64,000 nucleotides of DNA from an uncultured bacterium (GTDB lineage: Bacteria > Cyanobacteriota > Vampirovibrionia > Gastranaerophilales > Gastranaerophilaceae), in NCBI GenBank assembly GCA_948964545.1, contig CAREDV010000002.1, forward strand, positions 339,983-403,982. Direction: 5' to 3'. Positions 35,070-44,963 of this stretch are shown here, piece by piece (position 1 is the first letter of the stretch; every line of letters starts with the position of its first letter). The position numbers and the translations under genes are program-made. The notes under the pieces are model-generated. The model did no database searches. It saw only the letters and a program-made list of their open reading frames with translations, and was not told where the DNA came from.

Positions 35070-37904
35070 TTAAAATAAGCTTAGTTGTTCAGAATTATTT
35101 TTTTCAATAAATTTTTTATCAAATTTGCTTATTTTTAACAAATCTTCTTTAATTTTTACTAGAAATGGTGAAATTGAAAGATTTTTATATGTTCCAAGCC
35201 ATTTTCTTTTTAAGGCATGAGTTAAAAATAATTTTTCTTTCGCTCTTGTCATTCCTACATATAAAAGACGGCGTTCTTCTTCAATTTCATCTTGTTCTTT
35301 TGCACGATACAACGGGATAATTTCATTTTCAAGTCCTGCTATAAATACACAGTTAAATTCAAGCCCTTTAGAAGAATGTAAAGTCATTAGGGTTATTCTA
35401 TCTGCTCTTTTATCAAGGGTATCAGCCTCGGTTAATAAGGAGATTTCATGTATAAATTCATTTGTATCTTTGCTTATTTCGGAAAGATTTAGAAAATATT
35501 TTAAAACATAATCATCAATTTTATCTTTAAATTGTTCACAGAGAGATACAATCTGTTGGTTGAGAGGAGTTTCGCAATTTAGTTGTTTAATAAGGTCTCT
35601 GACAGCTTTTTGTTCGCATAGAAAATCATTTGATAGTTTTATATAAGGCATTCCAGATCTATTTAATGCCTCAATTATTGGTGGCAGTTGTGAAGATGTG
35701 CGATAAAGGATTGCAAAGTCCGAGAATGAATAATTATTTTCTTCACCATCACTTCTAGCACTGTCTATTGAAAAGAAACTGTGACCGCCTATTAGTTTTT
35801 CGATAGAATTTATAATAAATTCTGCCTCAGCTCTATCTGTCGGAGCTGTATGAATTGTAATTTTGTCATTAGGTTTATTCAAAACAGCTTCGATATTAAA
35901 ACAGTTAATCATCTGATTTGAGGCATCTACAATACTGTTTGTAGAGCGGTAATTATTTTTTAAATTTATAATTTGTGTGTTTGGATAATCTTCTTTAAAA
36001 TTGATGAAAAATTTTGCATTACCGCCTCTAAAACCGTATATTGCCTGATTAGGGTCGCCAATTACAAATATATTTCCATTTTTAGGAACTAAAAGTCTAA
36101 TTAATTTATATTGATTTTCATCTATATCTTGATATTCATCTATAGAAATATATTTAAAATTTTCTTGGTATAATTTTAAAATTTCCGAATTTTCTTCAAA
36201 AAGTTTTACTGTGAGAGTTATCAAATCATCAAAATTTATTGCATTTTTAAGTAAATTTTCATCCTTACATAAAGCTTTTTCTTGCTCTGACATTACTGTA
36301 AAATCACTATTAGAATGTTTTTTTAGAATGGAAAAACAAAGTGAGTGGAAGGTATGTATATTTATAAAATTTGCTTTTTCTGCAAATATTTTGTATAGTC
36401 TGTCACGCATTTCTTGTGCTGCTCTGCGTGTAAATGTTATTGCAAGACAATTTTTAGGCGAAACTCCTTTATCTATAAGGTATTGAATACGTTTTGTTAA
36501 AACAGTTGTTTTTCCAGAACCTGGACCTGCAGTAATTAGTAGTTGGGAGTTTTCGTTTTCAACTGCTTCTTTTTGAAATTCGTCAAGTCCAGTTTTCCTT
36601 TGAGTAAATGGCTCTGTAATTTTTTCAGGTACAGGAATAGCGATATTAAGTTTTAGATTTACCGTCTTTTTTTTTACTAGTTCTTTATCTTGAAACAGCC
36701 TAATCACTCCATATTCACCGTCATATCCTGCTTGTTTGATGACTTTACCTTCTCTTAAGCGTGAAATACCTTCACCGAGCAGTGTTGAATATTTTGTAAT
36801 ATCATCAATGGGGACATTTTGTAATATTGATAATTCTGAGCCAAAAGTATTAATAAGTCTTTCATATTCACAGGCTACTGATTTGCTGGAAGAACCAACT
36901 TGCAAAATTTCAGATAAAATTTCCTGCAATGGTACAAGGCTATAAGTTTTCCCTGCTGTAAGAGGCGGTGTAATAATTTGATTACGGTCTGAAAGCTCAT
37001 TAACACGGTACAAAACACCTATAGTTAATGGCTTACCGCATACAGGGCAAATGCCGTTATATTTTTTTGTTTCTTCAGGTGTCAAACACACATTGCATTT
37101 TCTATGGCCGTCTTCATGGTATTTACCTTCTTCTGGAAAAAATTCCACAGTACCATTATAGCCATCACCTGTTTTTAAAGCTTGCATAATAGAAAAATAA
37201 TCAGGGTCTTTGCTAAATACTGTTGCTTCTCTTGCAAGTTTAGACGGTGAATGTGCATCTGAATTAGATACAAGTCTGAATTTATCAAGTTTTGACACAT
37301 GCCAATTCATTTCAGGGTCTGATGATAAACCTGTTTCAACGGCAAATATATGATCTGACAGGTCTCCATAACAATCTTCTATGCTGTCAAATCCTGATTT
37401 AGAACCAAGTACAGAAAACCAGGGTGTCCAAATGTGTGCTGGAATAATAAATGAATTTTCTCCACTTTCCAATACTGTTTCCAAAAGATTTCTTGAATCC
37501 AGACCTAATATAGGACGGCCGTCAGAATTTATGTTTCCTATTGCACCCAGTTTTTGTCTAAAGTTTTCAGCTGCCTGTAAGTCAGGTACAAAAACAACAT
37601 GGTGGACTTTTCGTGTTTTATCCCATTTTTTATATATTGTAGAAATTTCTACAGATAGAATGAATTTGACTGAAGCATTAATTGCTTTTTCTATTTCAGG
37701 CTTGAGTCTGAACGTGCCGTTGTCTGAAGGTACAAGTTTATCTTTTATTTCTGCAAACCATGCAGGATGTGTAAAGTCGCCTGTAGAAATAAGGCTTAAA
37801 CCTTTCTTTTTTGCCCATATTGCAAGTTCTTCAAGCGTACAGTTTTTGCTTGTTGCGCGTGAATATTTTGAATGTATATGTAAATCTGTATAATAAAGCA
37901 TTTT
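35070..37904 (-). CDS. PHP-domain / UvrD-type helicase fusion protein
   Basis: The 944-residue protein from ATG 37904 (GAGGATA upstream, at the end of ogt) joins two parts. Residues 1-400 form a PHP-type metal-dependent hydrolase (YYTDLHIHSKYSR, STGDFTHP, SNSDAHSPS) with a four-cysteine zinc element (CNVCLTPEE ... CPVCGK). From about 430 comes a superfamily 1A helicase: AGPGSGKTTVLTKR (Walker A), DEYQDID (motif II), GDPNQAIYGFRGG (III), NNYRST (IV), TLMTLHSSKGLEF (V) and RRLLYVGMTRAKEKL (VI). The last residues EQLSLF match the bacterial sliding-clamp-binding consensus QL(S/D)LF. Probably a repair helicase with a linked nuclease or phosphatase. Confidence 0.88.
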   Translation of the reverse strand, partial: KMLYYTDLHIHSKYSRATSKNCTLEELAIWAKKKGLSLISTGDFTHPAWFAEIKDKLVPSDNGTFRLKPEIEKAINASVKFILSVEISTIYKKWDKTRKVHHVVFVPDLQAAENFRQKLGAIGNINSDGRPILGLDSRNLLETVLESGENSFIIPAHIWTPWFSVLGSKSGFDSIEDCYGDLSDHIFAVETGLSSDPEMNWHVSKLDKFRLVSNSDAHSPSKLAREATVFSKDPDYFSIMQALKTGDGYNGTVEFFPEEGKYHEDGHRKCNVCLTPEETKKYNGICPVCGKPLTIGVLYRVNELSDRNQIITPPLTAGKTYSLVPLQEILSEILQVGSSSKSVACEYERLINTFGSELSILQNVPIDDITKYSTLLGEGISRLREGKVIKQAGYDGEYGVIRLFQDKELVKKKTVNLKLNIAIPVPEKITEPFTQRKTGLDEFQKEAVENENSQLLITAGPGSGKTTVLTKRIQYLIDKGVSPKNCLAITFTRRAAQEMRDRLYKIFAEKANFINIHTFHSLCFSILKKHSNSDFTVMSEQEKALCKDENLLKNAINFDDLITLTVKLFEENSEILKLYQENFKYISIDEYQDIDENQYKLIRLLVPKNGNIFVIGDPNQAIYGFRGGNAKFFINFKEDYPNTQIINLKNNYRSTNSIVDASNQMINCFNIEAVLNKPNDKITIHTAPTDRAEAEFIINSIEKLIGGHSFFSIDSARSDGEENNYSFSDFAILYRTSSQLPPIIEALNRSGMPYIKLSNDFLCEQKAVRDLIKQLNCETPLNQQIVSLCEQFKDKIDDYVLKYFLNLSEISKDTNEFIHEISLLTEADTLDKRADRITLMTLHSSKGLEFNCVFIAGLENEIIPLYRAKEQDEIEEERRLLYVGMTRAKEKLFLTHALKRKWLGTYKNLSISPFLVKIKEDLLKISKFDKKFIEKNNSEQLSLF

Positions 37905-37908
37905 ATCC

Positions 37909-38400
37909 TCACTGTTTTTCATTATCAAGCAATATTCTTTTTAAATCAAGTCCGCCTGCATATCCTGTTAAATTCCCGTTTTTACCAATAACCCTATGGC
38001 ATGGTATAATTATAGAAACAGGGTTATGACCTACAGCTCCGCCAACTGCTTGAGCAGATATTTTTGCAAGCCCTTTTTGTTCTGCAATTGCTTTTGCAAT
38101 CTCGCCATAAGTCGTGGTTTGCCCATATGGTATTTTTAATAAAATATTCCATACTGAAAGTCGGAACTTTGAAGCTTCAAGTTTTAGTTTTGGTGTAAAA
38201 TCAGGGTTATTGCCGCTAAAATATATGTCAAGCCATCTTTTTGTTTCTTCAAATATCGGCAAATTTTTTTCTATAATTTCTGAAGATAATGTGCTGCCAA
38301 AATATTTTGCATCTTCAAACCATAAACCAATAAGGGAGCTGCTATCGCTCCCTATTGTTATTTTACCTATTGGTGAGTTGTAATAGTTTATATAATGCAT
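37909..38400 (-). CDS. ogt: Methylated-DNA-protein-cysteine methyltransferase
   Basis: The 163-residue protein has the active-site PCHRV motif (IIIPCHRVIG), the DNA-binding YGQTTTYGEIA and the N-terminal YYNSPIGKITI typical of Ogt. It removes O6-alkyl groups from guanine by suicide transfer to Cys. Its ATG overlaps the stop of the autotransporter gene by one base (TAATG). The helicase fusion gene follows after 4 nt, so two repair genes are coupled to a surface protein gene. Confidence 0.94.
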   Translation of the reverse strand: MHYINYYNSPIGKITIGSDSSSLIGLWFEDAKYFGSTLSSEIIEKNLPIFEETKRWLDIYFSGNNPDFTPKLKLEASKFRLSVWNILLKIPYGQTTTYGEIAKAIAEQKGLAKISAQAVGGAVGHNPVSIIIPCHRVIGKNGNLTGYAGGLDLKRILLDNEKQ

Positions 38401-41400
38401 TATTTACCAAGTCTATACATAAAGCCAGCTTGAAGTCCTACACCAGTTCTGCCAACATTTCTTAGAACAGCTTGGAAATAACCAGATGCTCGGTCGGTGA
38501 ATTTTTTAGTAAAGCCGATACCATATTGTATATAGCCTCTTTCCATTTCAAGCTGAGGTAAATTAACATTACCTGCTCTACCGCCAGATGCACCATTTAT
38601 GTTATACATATATTGTAATGTTAAATATGCACTAAATGTATCTCGTTCCCATATAAAATTCACACCTGGAGCTATATTTACACCATGCAGCATACCTGAC
38701 ATCATACCCATTTGACCAAAGTTTGTATGCCAGTTTTGTTGACCAAAGTAATTATATGCAGCCATTAAGTTTGGTTGTATTACAAAATCTCTATGTATGC
38801 GGATATTGTATGATGCTTTAGCTGCTGTACCTGCAAAGTAGTTAAAAGTTTCATCAGTGTGACCATATACGTCCATAGTATTTCCATAGACTCCGCCGTA
38901 AGCCAATGCGCCCAAAATGAAGTTATTTTTATACCATGTTCCTAAGAAACCAGCCTGACCGCCGTTTTGGTACTGGCTTACATCTGCCCAATACTGGTGA
39001 GCACCGTTATATCCTACGTATGCAGTCGGCATAAATTTCCAGCCGTTTTTCAAATCTTTTAATCCGAAATCAGCACCAATCAATGTTCCATATGCGTTGT
39101 TTCCAACATGTTTTAACCCGTTATTCATTTGAAGATGTTCAAATGTTCCATAAGTTTTATACCATATTCCGCCGTCTTTTCTTGAATATTGATATGGCGC
39201 AAATAATGGGTCTGTTGCAGCATAGTGATTAGCCATTTTACCGCCATCTTCTTCTTTAAAGCTTGGCAGAACCATTGAGTGGGTAAACAGCATATCATCT
39301 ATGGTTAACTGATTCATCCATTGTGAAACTGTTGCAACTTGACCTCTGAATACTTGAGGATTTAATTTGACTAAATCCAATGTATAGTTTCCGACTCCTG
39401 CGCCTTTTTTCAACTGATACCAGCCTATAGGAGAGAAGTTTCTTTTATCTGTAGTTTCTATATTAGCTTCAATTGGATTTCCATTTTTATCAATAAAAAT
39501 ATCTCCAAGTTTAACTTGCCTATCTATAGGCGCATCATAACCATAAACATCACCGAAGAATTGCCAGTCATCAATTTTGATTGTACCATCGCCAATCATA
39601 TTTCCTACAATAAACTTGTCGCTATCGTTTCTTAGACTGCTTCTTCCTAAAATATCAATATTAAAGTTAGCTTGATTTTCAATACCTAAATTTTCGATAT
39701 TTGCTCTATTTAACTGAGAATTCATAACATCAATTAAAGCTGCCTGAATAGAGCCGTCTGGATTTTTGATGCCAGATGCAGTTATACTGTCTAATGTAAA
39801 TTCTTTATCAGAGGATTTTACTATAAATGCGGAGTTTTCATCAATTGTCATATCTCCTCCGCTTAATAAAGCATTATCAATTGAAAGAGATGAATTATCG
39901 TTAAGTTTTATATCGCCGCCTGTAATTGTGCTATCTGAGTTAAGAGTGATTTTAGCACTTTCGCTTAGATTCAATTCTCCATCATCTTGACGTAATGAGC
40001 CTGATGCTTCTGTAACTCCTTTGGCATTAATAATGCCGTTTTGATTATAAATATGCCCGTTCCATTTATCTTTATTATCAAGGTTAAGAGTTAAGTTTTC
40101 TTCAAGGTTTAAAACTGCACCTTTTTGGATATCTAGAGCAACTGCATCTTTAATATCACTTCCATTGCTTATAGTTAAAACTGATCCTGATAGTAAGTTT
40201 AAATTTCCAGCATCTCCAACAATCAATGCACTTGCATCTTCTGTTTTTGCGTAATCAAGAGTTCCGCCTTCTTCAAGAGTAATTTTTGCACCTGGTGCTA
40301 GTGTATCATTGTCGTTTATGGCTACATAACCGCCATCTGTAATTTTTATATTACCGCTTGTTTGTATAGCTACCTCTTGTTTGATATAGCTACCTTGTCC
40401 TACAGTTAAATTTAATTTATCAACAATAAGGTTACCGCTTTCAGCATGCAAAATTCCCATTTTGTCTGATGCCATACCGATTTTTAATGTACTATTATCG
40501 TTTTGTGCACCAGATGTACCAAGTTTTATTGTTCCATCCCATACATCATTTGCTTGTAAGGTAACGTTTCCGTTGTTATTAATATCAAGTGTTGCACCTG
40601 TTTGAATTTCTGTTTTGCCTGTTGAATTAATTATACCGCCATTTACGTTTACTTTACTGCCTTCTGTAATGGTGGTATGTGTATCACCTTCAATTTTTGC
40701 CCCATTAGAAACATTAAGTACACTGCTCCCTTCAACTATTACGCTGCCTGATTTTATTGAACTATTATTGTCTTTCAATGTTAAGTCAGATTTGTTAGTC
40801 AGTGTAATCTGACCGCCGTTTTGAGTGTAATTTCCGTTTCCTTTATAACCGTCGACAGTTAAATTTCCCGTATTTGTATTAATTGTTCCGTCCCATTTGT
40901 CGCCGTTATTTATTGTTAAATCTGCGTTATTTTCAAGGTTTATAATTCCATTTGTTTTAATATTAACATTAACATCAGCATTAACTTTTGTTTCAAGGTT
41001 AAGTGTACTGTCCGCAATTGTGAGTGCAGAACCGCTGAACTTTTTGTCAACTCCGTCAATTGTTGCTGTTGAACCATTTATAAGTTCCAATTCACCTTTT
41101 GAAATATCATATTTATTGAAAATTGTTGAGTTATTTAAGGTTGTTTTACCGCTTGTTTGTGTATAAGTTCCGCTAAAACCGCTTAAATCTTTATTGTCTT
41201 TAATTTCAAAAGTCCCCTCGCTCTGATGTACGATTTTTCCATCACCTGCGATGGAGTTTTCAGAGCCGAATGAAACTTTATTATTTTTATTATTGCCTGA
41301 TACTATAAGTTCTGAATTTTCGCCATCAAGATAAATATCTGCACCATTGGCTGATTTATTGTCAGTAAAGATTATATTACCTTTGCTGGTGTCCATATTT

Positions 41401-42317
41401 ACTGTTCCGCTGTTATAAATAGCTCCGCCTTTATCTGATGCCTCATTGTTAGAAAAAGTTGTTCCGCCAGAAATATTAGTTACAGCAGTTTTTTGCCAGT
41501 TGGAATTGTATATTGCACCGCCGTTTTGGGCAGTATTGCCTGAAAATTCATTTTTTTCACCAATATTAACAACGCCGTCAAAATTGGCAATAGCTCCACC
41601 GTTTCCTGCTGCTGAGTTATTTTTAAATGTAGAGCCTGTGCCTGTAGTAAATTTTGTATTTCCTGTTGTATCGAGGTTATAGACAGCACCGCCAGTTTTA
41701 GATGTGTTGCCAATAAACTCACCTTTACCGTTAATTGTAATATTAGTATCGCCGTTATATATTGCTCCGCCTCTGTTATCGGATGAATTATCAGTAAATT
41801 TAACGTTATCGAATGTTATAGAAGCATCAGATGAACTTCCTTGAGCAAAAATAGCGCCTCCGTTAGATTCATCATTAGCTCCTGCAGCAATTGCCTTATT
41901 ATTTGAAAAAATAACATTTCCGTTTGTTTTAACATCAAAATCTCCAGTGATGTATATAGCACCTCCAGATGCGCTGTCAACACCATCCCAGTCGGGATAA
42001 GTTTGACTTTTGCTGGTTACTGTATTGCCGTCAAAAGTAACACCGTTATTAATTGTTAAAGTACCGCCTGCTTGATAAATACCTCCGCCAAAAACAGCTT
42101 GTCCTACTGTATTTTGTAATGTATTATTTGAAATATCTTTGTTTATGGTTAGATTATGGCCGTTATTTAATATAGCCCCGCCGTTGCCATCGTTTGTAGT
42201 AATATTTGTAATTGCATTATTGATTATTGTATCACTAGTAATTATTGTATTTTCAGCTTGAGCGCAAACCGATACAAGAGAAAGCAGCCCAGCAATAATA
42301 AGCATTTTCTTAAGCAT
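38400..42317 (-). CDS. Autotransporter adhesin with chlamydial Pmp-like repeats
   Basis: The 1305-residue protein starts with a Sec signal (MLKKMLIIAGLLSLVSVCAQA, cut near residue 21). Residues 30-330 contain about eight FxxN ... GGA(I/V) units, the signature pair of chlamydial Pmp proteins (for example FSGNTAQNGGAIYN). Next is a long beta-helical passenger rich in Asn, Thr and Gly (about 340-980). The C-terminal 270 residues alternate in the manner of a type V outer-membrane barrel and end FMYRLGK, without the common terminal aromatic residue. It should present an adhesive fibre at the surface. GGAATGGAG precedes the start. Confidence 0.85.
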   Translation of the reverse strand: MLKKMLIIAGLLSLVSVCAQAENTIITSDTIINNAITNITTNDGNGGAILNNGHNLTINKDISNNTLQNTVGQAVFGGGIYQAGGTLTINNGVTFDGNTVTSKSQTYPDWDGVDSASGGAIYITGDFDVKTNGNVIFSNNKAIAAGANDESNGGAIFAQGSSSDASITFDNVKFTDNSSDNRGGAIYNGDTNITINGKGEFIGNTSKTGGAVYNLDTTGNTKFTTGTGSTFKNNSAAGNGGAIANFDGVVNIGEKNEFSGNTAQNGGAIYNSNWQKTAVTNISGGTTFSNNEASDKGGAIYNSGTVNMDTSKGNIIFTDNKSANGADIYLDGENSELIVSGNNKNNKVSFGSENSIAGDGKIVHQSEGTFEIKDNKDLSGFSGTYTQTSGKTTLNNSTIFNKYDISKGELELINGSTATIDGVDKKFSGSALTIADSTLNLETKVNADVNVNIKTNGIINLENNADLTINNGDKWDGTINTNTGNLTVDGYKGNGNYTQNGGQITLTNKSDLTLKDNNSSIKSGSVIVEGSSVLNVSNGAKIEGDTHTTITEGSKVNVNGGIINSTGKTEIQTGATLDINNNGNVTLQANDVWDGTIKLGTSGAQNDNSTLKIGMASDKMGILHAESGNLIVDKLNLTVGQGSYIKQEVAIQTSGNIKITDGGYVAINDNDTLAPGAKITLEEGGTLDYAKTEDASALIVGDAGNLNLLSGSVLTISNGSDIKDAVALDIQKGAVLNLEENLTLNLDNKDKWNGHIYNQNGIINAKGVTEASGSLRQDDGELNLSESAKITLNSDSTITGGDIKLNDNSSLSIDNALLSGGDMTIDENSAFIVKSSDKEFTLDSITASGIKNPDGSIQAALIDVMNSQLNRANIENLGIENQANFNIDILGRSSLRNDSDKFIVGNMIGDGTIKIDDWQFFGDVYGYDAPIDRQVKLGDIFIDKNGNPIEANIETTDKRNFSPIGWYQLKKGAGVGNYTLDLVKLNPQVFRGQVATVSQWMNQLTIDDMLFTHSMVLPSFKEEDGGKMANHYAATDPLFAPYQYSRKDGGIWYKTYGTFEHLQMNNGLKHVGNNAYGTLIGADFGLKDLKNGWKFMPTAYVGYNGAHQYWADVSQYQNGGQAGFLGTWYKNNFILGALAYGGVYGNTMDVYGHTDETFNYFAGTAAKASYNIRIHRDFVIQPNLMAAYNYFGQQNWHTNFGQMGMMSGMLHGVNIAPGVNFIWERDTFSAYLTLQYMYNINGASGGRAGNVNLPQLEMERGYIQYGIGFTKKFTDRASGYFQAVLRNVGRTGVGLQAGFMYRLGK

Positions 42318-42378
42318 CTTTTATACTCCATTCCTAATTCAACATAATTATTTTATAATAAATAAACTTATAAGTAAA

Positions 42379-43005
42379 TCATGATTCTTTCAAATGCTTA
42401 ACATGTTTATAAATATATATAATTCCTAGAATTCCAAATATTATAACAATTGCTATGTCAAATTTATGCCAGATGTGCTTGAAAGCTTCCATATTCTGTC
42501 CCATTTTTACACCTGCATAAACAAGCAGATAGCTCCAAACAAGTGAACCTAAAAATGTTAAAGTAAAAAACACTCTTTTTTTAGCTCTTAAAATTCCTGC
42601 TGGCAGGGAGATAAAAGTTCTTACAACAGGAAGCATTCTGCAAATGAAAAACGCCCAGTCTCCGTATTTTTCAACCCATTTGTCAGCTTCTTCAAGGTCT
42701 TTGTGTGAGATTAAAAAATATTTTCCGTATTTTTCAACAAATTTTCTTCCGCCAAAATATCCCAGATAATATGAAGGAATTGACCCGAGTACGCACCCGA
42801 ATGCTCCCGCAAGTGCTGCTATGTGGAAATTCATCTCTCCTTTGCTTACAATATATCCTGCAAACGGTAATATAGCCTCACTCGGAAGCGGTATGTTGCA
42901 GGATTCTATTGCCATAAGCAGACTTATTCCCCACGGCCCCATTACATTAATTACGTGTTCTATAAAATTGATTAAAAATGCTAAAATTGAGTTTATAAAT
43001 TCCAT
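42379..43005 (-). CDS. DedA-family membrane protein
   Basis: The 208 residues have the DedA pattern: ESCNIPLPSEAILPFAG near the start, GSIPSYYLGYFGGRKFVEKYGKY, and FICRMLPVVRTFISLPAGILR with the conserved arginines, plus four to six hydrophobic segments. DedA/SNARE-associated proteins include undecaprenyl-phosphate and phospholipid translocases. It starts 4 nt after the M49-like gene and is probably translated with it. Confidence 0.9.
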   Translation of the reverse strand: MEFINSILAFLINFIEHVINVMGPWGISLLMAIESCNIPLPSEAILPFAGYIVSKGEMNFHIAALAGAFGCVLGSIPSYYLGYFGGRKFVEKYGKYFLISHKDLEEADKWVEKYGDWAFFICRMLPVVRTFISLPAGILRAKKRVFFTLTFLGSLVWSYLLVYAGVKMGQNMEAFKHIWHKFDIAIVIIFGILGIIYIYKHVKHLKES

Positions 43006-43009
43006 TATT

Positions 43010-44734
43010 CTATTCCTTTAAAAGTTTCTCAGCTAATTCGCTTTCAGTGCGACCGTTTAGTGTTTTATTTATTTTTTGAAGTTTCTGTGCGATAAGTTCA
43101 AGATTATCAGTCCAGATAAAATTATCTAAAACATATTTTTCAGCTTTTTCGAAATCACCCTCTATTTGAATTCTCACAATTTCAGACAGCATTTCTTTTG
43201 CGATAGGTACAATTTTATCAATATTTACGTGAATTTTACCGTCAATAATGTCATAAGCACCGCGTTCTGCAAAATATTTGTTCTGCATAACGGTACGTAC
43301 TCTGTGTGCTTGACTCAAAGTTGGTTTTGATTTTAAGAAGTTATCGGCTATTGTTGTTACGATAATCTGCTTTCGTTGTTCTTCTGTGTACATACCAAGT
43401 TCTGTGAGTAAATCTACAAACGCCAGCGCGCCCATATCTGCTTTGTTTTCTTCAATGATGTTTCTATACTTACCGAGAGTTTCGCAAGCCTTTTTAGGCC
43501 CGAGAGAGTGCGCATTTTCGTGACCAATTGTGAACCAATGGTCAGCTTCATCCAAATAGTATTGATGCTGATCTTTATCTAAAATTTCATCAAGTCTTTC
43601 CTGTAATTTTTTCATGTCGCTTATGAAACGAATTTGCCTGTGATAAACGTTACGTCTGCCGCCACCGATTGTTAAGGATAGTTTGTCATCATTTGGAAGG
43701 TTTTCTGCTAATGTAATTCCGCCTCTGTATTCGCCAACATCACCTGTCACAGCAACCAGATCAACATCAACCATAGTTTGTTTTGCATCCTGATTAGGAT
43801 TGATGTTTTGTTCATATTCATTACTGAAAGGCATGTTTTGTGCAAGTGTAGGTAAATACTGTTTTATTGCCATTAAAGCTTCTGTTCCTTTTTTGTTTAC
43901 AATACCGACGCGTCCGCCTAAAAAATCTTTTGGAATCGGTGAAATTCCATGTTCTTCCAAAGCTTGTGAAAGCTCTTTATTTTCGACAATTGTACCTGTC
44001 ATTTCATCTTCATAATTTTCGCGTGTAATTGTAAATTCAAGCGGAGTATCCTGCAATGTCGCCCATTTTTTATCAGCGTAAGCATCAAGCATAGGGTCAG
44101 CTTTTCTCAAAGCTTCTGCCTGTAATTTTAAATACTCGTTAAAATCTGCATTTGTTGAAACTTCTGAAGCTTTTTCAATTTCGTCCGCCATTTTTGCAAA
44201 ATCATCTTTGAATTTGTCAATATAATCCGTGCCTTTAAGATATTCGCCATTTCTTTCAACAACAGAACGCTGTGTTAAGATTTTTTTTACCTCATCTGCC
44301 ATACCGTCTTTAAGCATTTTTGTCAGAATTGAGTGAAATTCCTCTTTAGATAAATCCTCAGGGTAAACGCCTTTTCCTGGCATTTCAACTATACCTTTTG
44401 CAAGATTAATCTTGTTTGACATTGTATCAATTGCGTTAATACCTTTTTGAGCATCAAAAAGAATTTTTGTAAGCTCTGCTTGTTTGTTTCCATTTGCAAT
44501 TTCTCTTTCCAAGAACGCTTGAAATTCCAAATTATGATGACAGTCAATCTGCATGTTAATTTTTTCTAAAATATAAGCTGCTTTTACAAGATGTTTCAAT
44601 GCTTCTTTATCGCCGTCTGCAAGTTTAAGATATTCGGGCGCATCTGCTTTAAGCATTTTTTTACTCATTAAGTAATCTTTATGTGTGCGTTTTTCCAATT
44701 CTTCCATGGAAAGGTTAAATTCAAACTCTCTCAT
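43010..44734 (-). CDS. M49-like (dipeptidyl-peptidase III-type) zinc peptidase
   Basis: The 574-residue protein has no signal peptide. It carries GHENAHSLGPK, an HExxH zinc motif, and about 30 residues later EENKADMGAL, the second motif (EExxAD) seen in the dipeptidyl-peptidase III clan. True DPP III has the longer HExxGH. Related bacterial proteins use HENAH, so this belongs to the M49-like outgroup. Substrate unknown, probably peptides. The AGGAGAA site precedes the start and DedA follows. Confidence 0.7.
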   Translation of the reverse strand: MREFEFNLSMEELEKRTHKDYLMSKKMLKADAPEYLKLADGDKEALKHLVKAAYILEKINMQIDCHHNLEFQAFLEREIANGNKQAELTKILFDAQKGINAIDTMSNKINLAKGIVEMPGKGVYPEDLSKEEFHSILTKMLKDGMADEVKKILTQRSVVERNGEYLKGTDYIDKFKDDFAKMADEIEKASEVSTNADFNEYLKLQAEALRKADPMLDAYADKKWATLQDTPLEFTITRENYEDEMTGTIVENKELSQALEEHGISPIPKDFLGGRVGIVNKKGTEALMAIKQYLPTLAQNMPFSNEYEQNINPNQDAKQTMVDVDLVAVTGDVGEYRGGITLAENLPNDDKLSLTIGGGRRNVYHRQIRFISDMKKLQERLDEILDKDQHQYYLDEADHWFTIGHENAHSLGPKKACETLGKYRNIIEENKADMGALAFVDLLTELGMYTEEQRKQIIVTTIADNFLKSKPTLSQAHRVRTVMQNKYFAERGAYDIIDGKIHVNIDKIVPIAKEMLSEIVRIQIEGDFEKAEKYVLDNFIWTDNLELIAQKLQKINKTLNGRTESELAEKLLKE

Positions 44735-44832
44735 ATAAATTCTCCTTTTTTTTTATTAATATAACACAAATGAGTGTATATTTCACCTTATTTAGTTTTG
44801 TAAAATCTTTGCGGTTTGCGGGTTGCAGGGTA

Positions 44833-44861
44833 TTGAGAAATATGTTAAAATGTGCTACAAT
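44833..44861 (+). promoter_or_regulatory. Promoter of the 44964 gene
   Basis: TTGAGA, a 17-bp spacer and TACAAT, which is also preceded by TGC (extended -10). Initiation near 44868 gives a leader of about 95 nt. Confidence 0.65.
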
Positions 44862-44888
44862 AATAGTAGGAAGTTCCTTAATCAATTG

Positions 44889-44947
44889 AAAAAGGTTTCC
44901 GATGAGTGTTATTCCCCGAGCCACTCTTAAATCAAAAAGGTATCCGA
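44889..44947 (+). promoter_or_regulatory. Leader with 14-bp direct repeat and a small overlapping ORF
   Basis: AAAAAGGTTTCCGA (44889-44902) recurs as AAAAAGGTATCCGA (44934-44947). An ATG at 44902, just after the first copy, opens a 34-codon frame to 45006 that overlaps the start of the main gene in another frame. GAGTG and CACTC between the repeats can pair. It may be a translational control leader; function not shown. Confidence 0.35.
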
Positions 44948-44963
44948 AAATCTTGGTGACGAT

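Noticed and set aside
37381..37893. 170-codon plus-strand ORF in the PHP-helicase gene
   Set aside because: Mirror of the PHP domain coding strand; composition is not protein-like and there is no start context.
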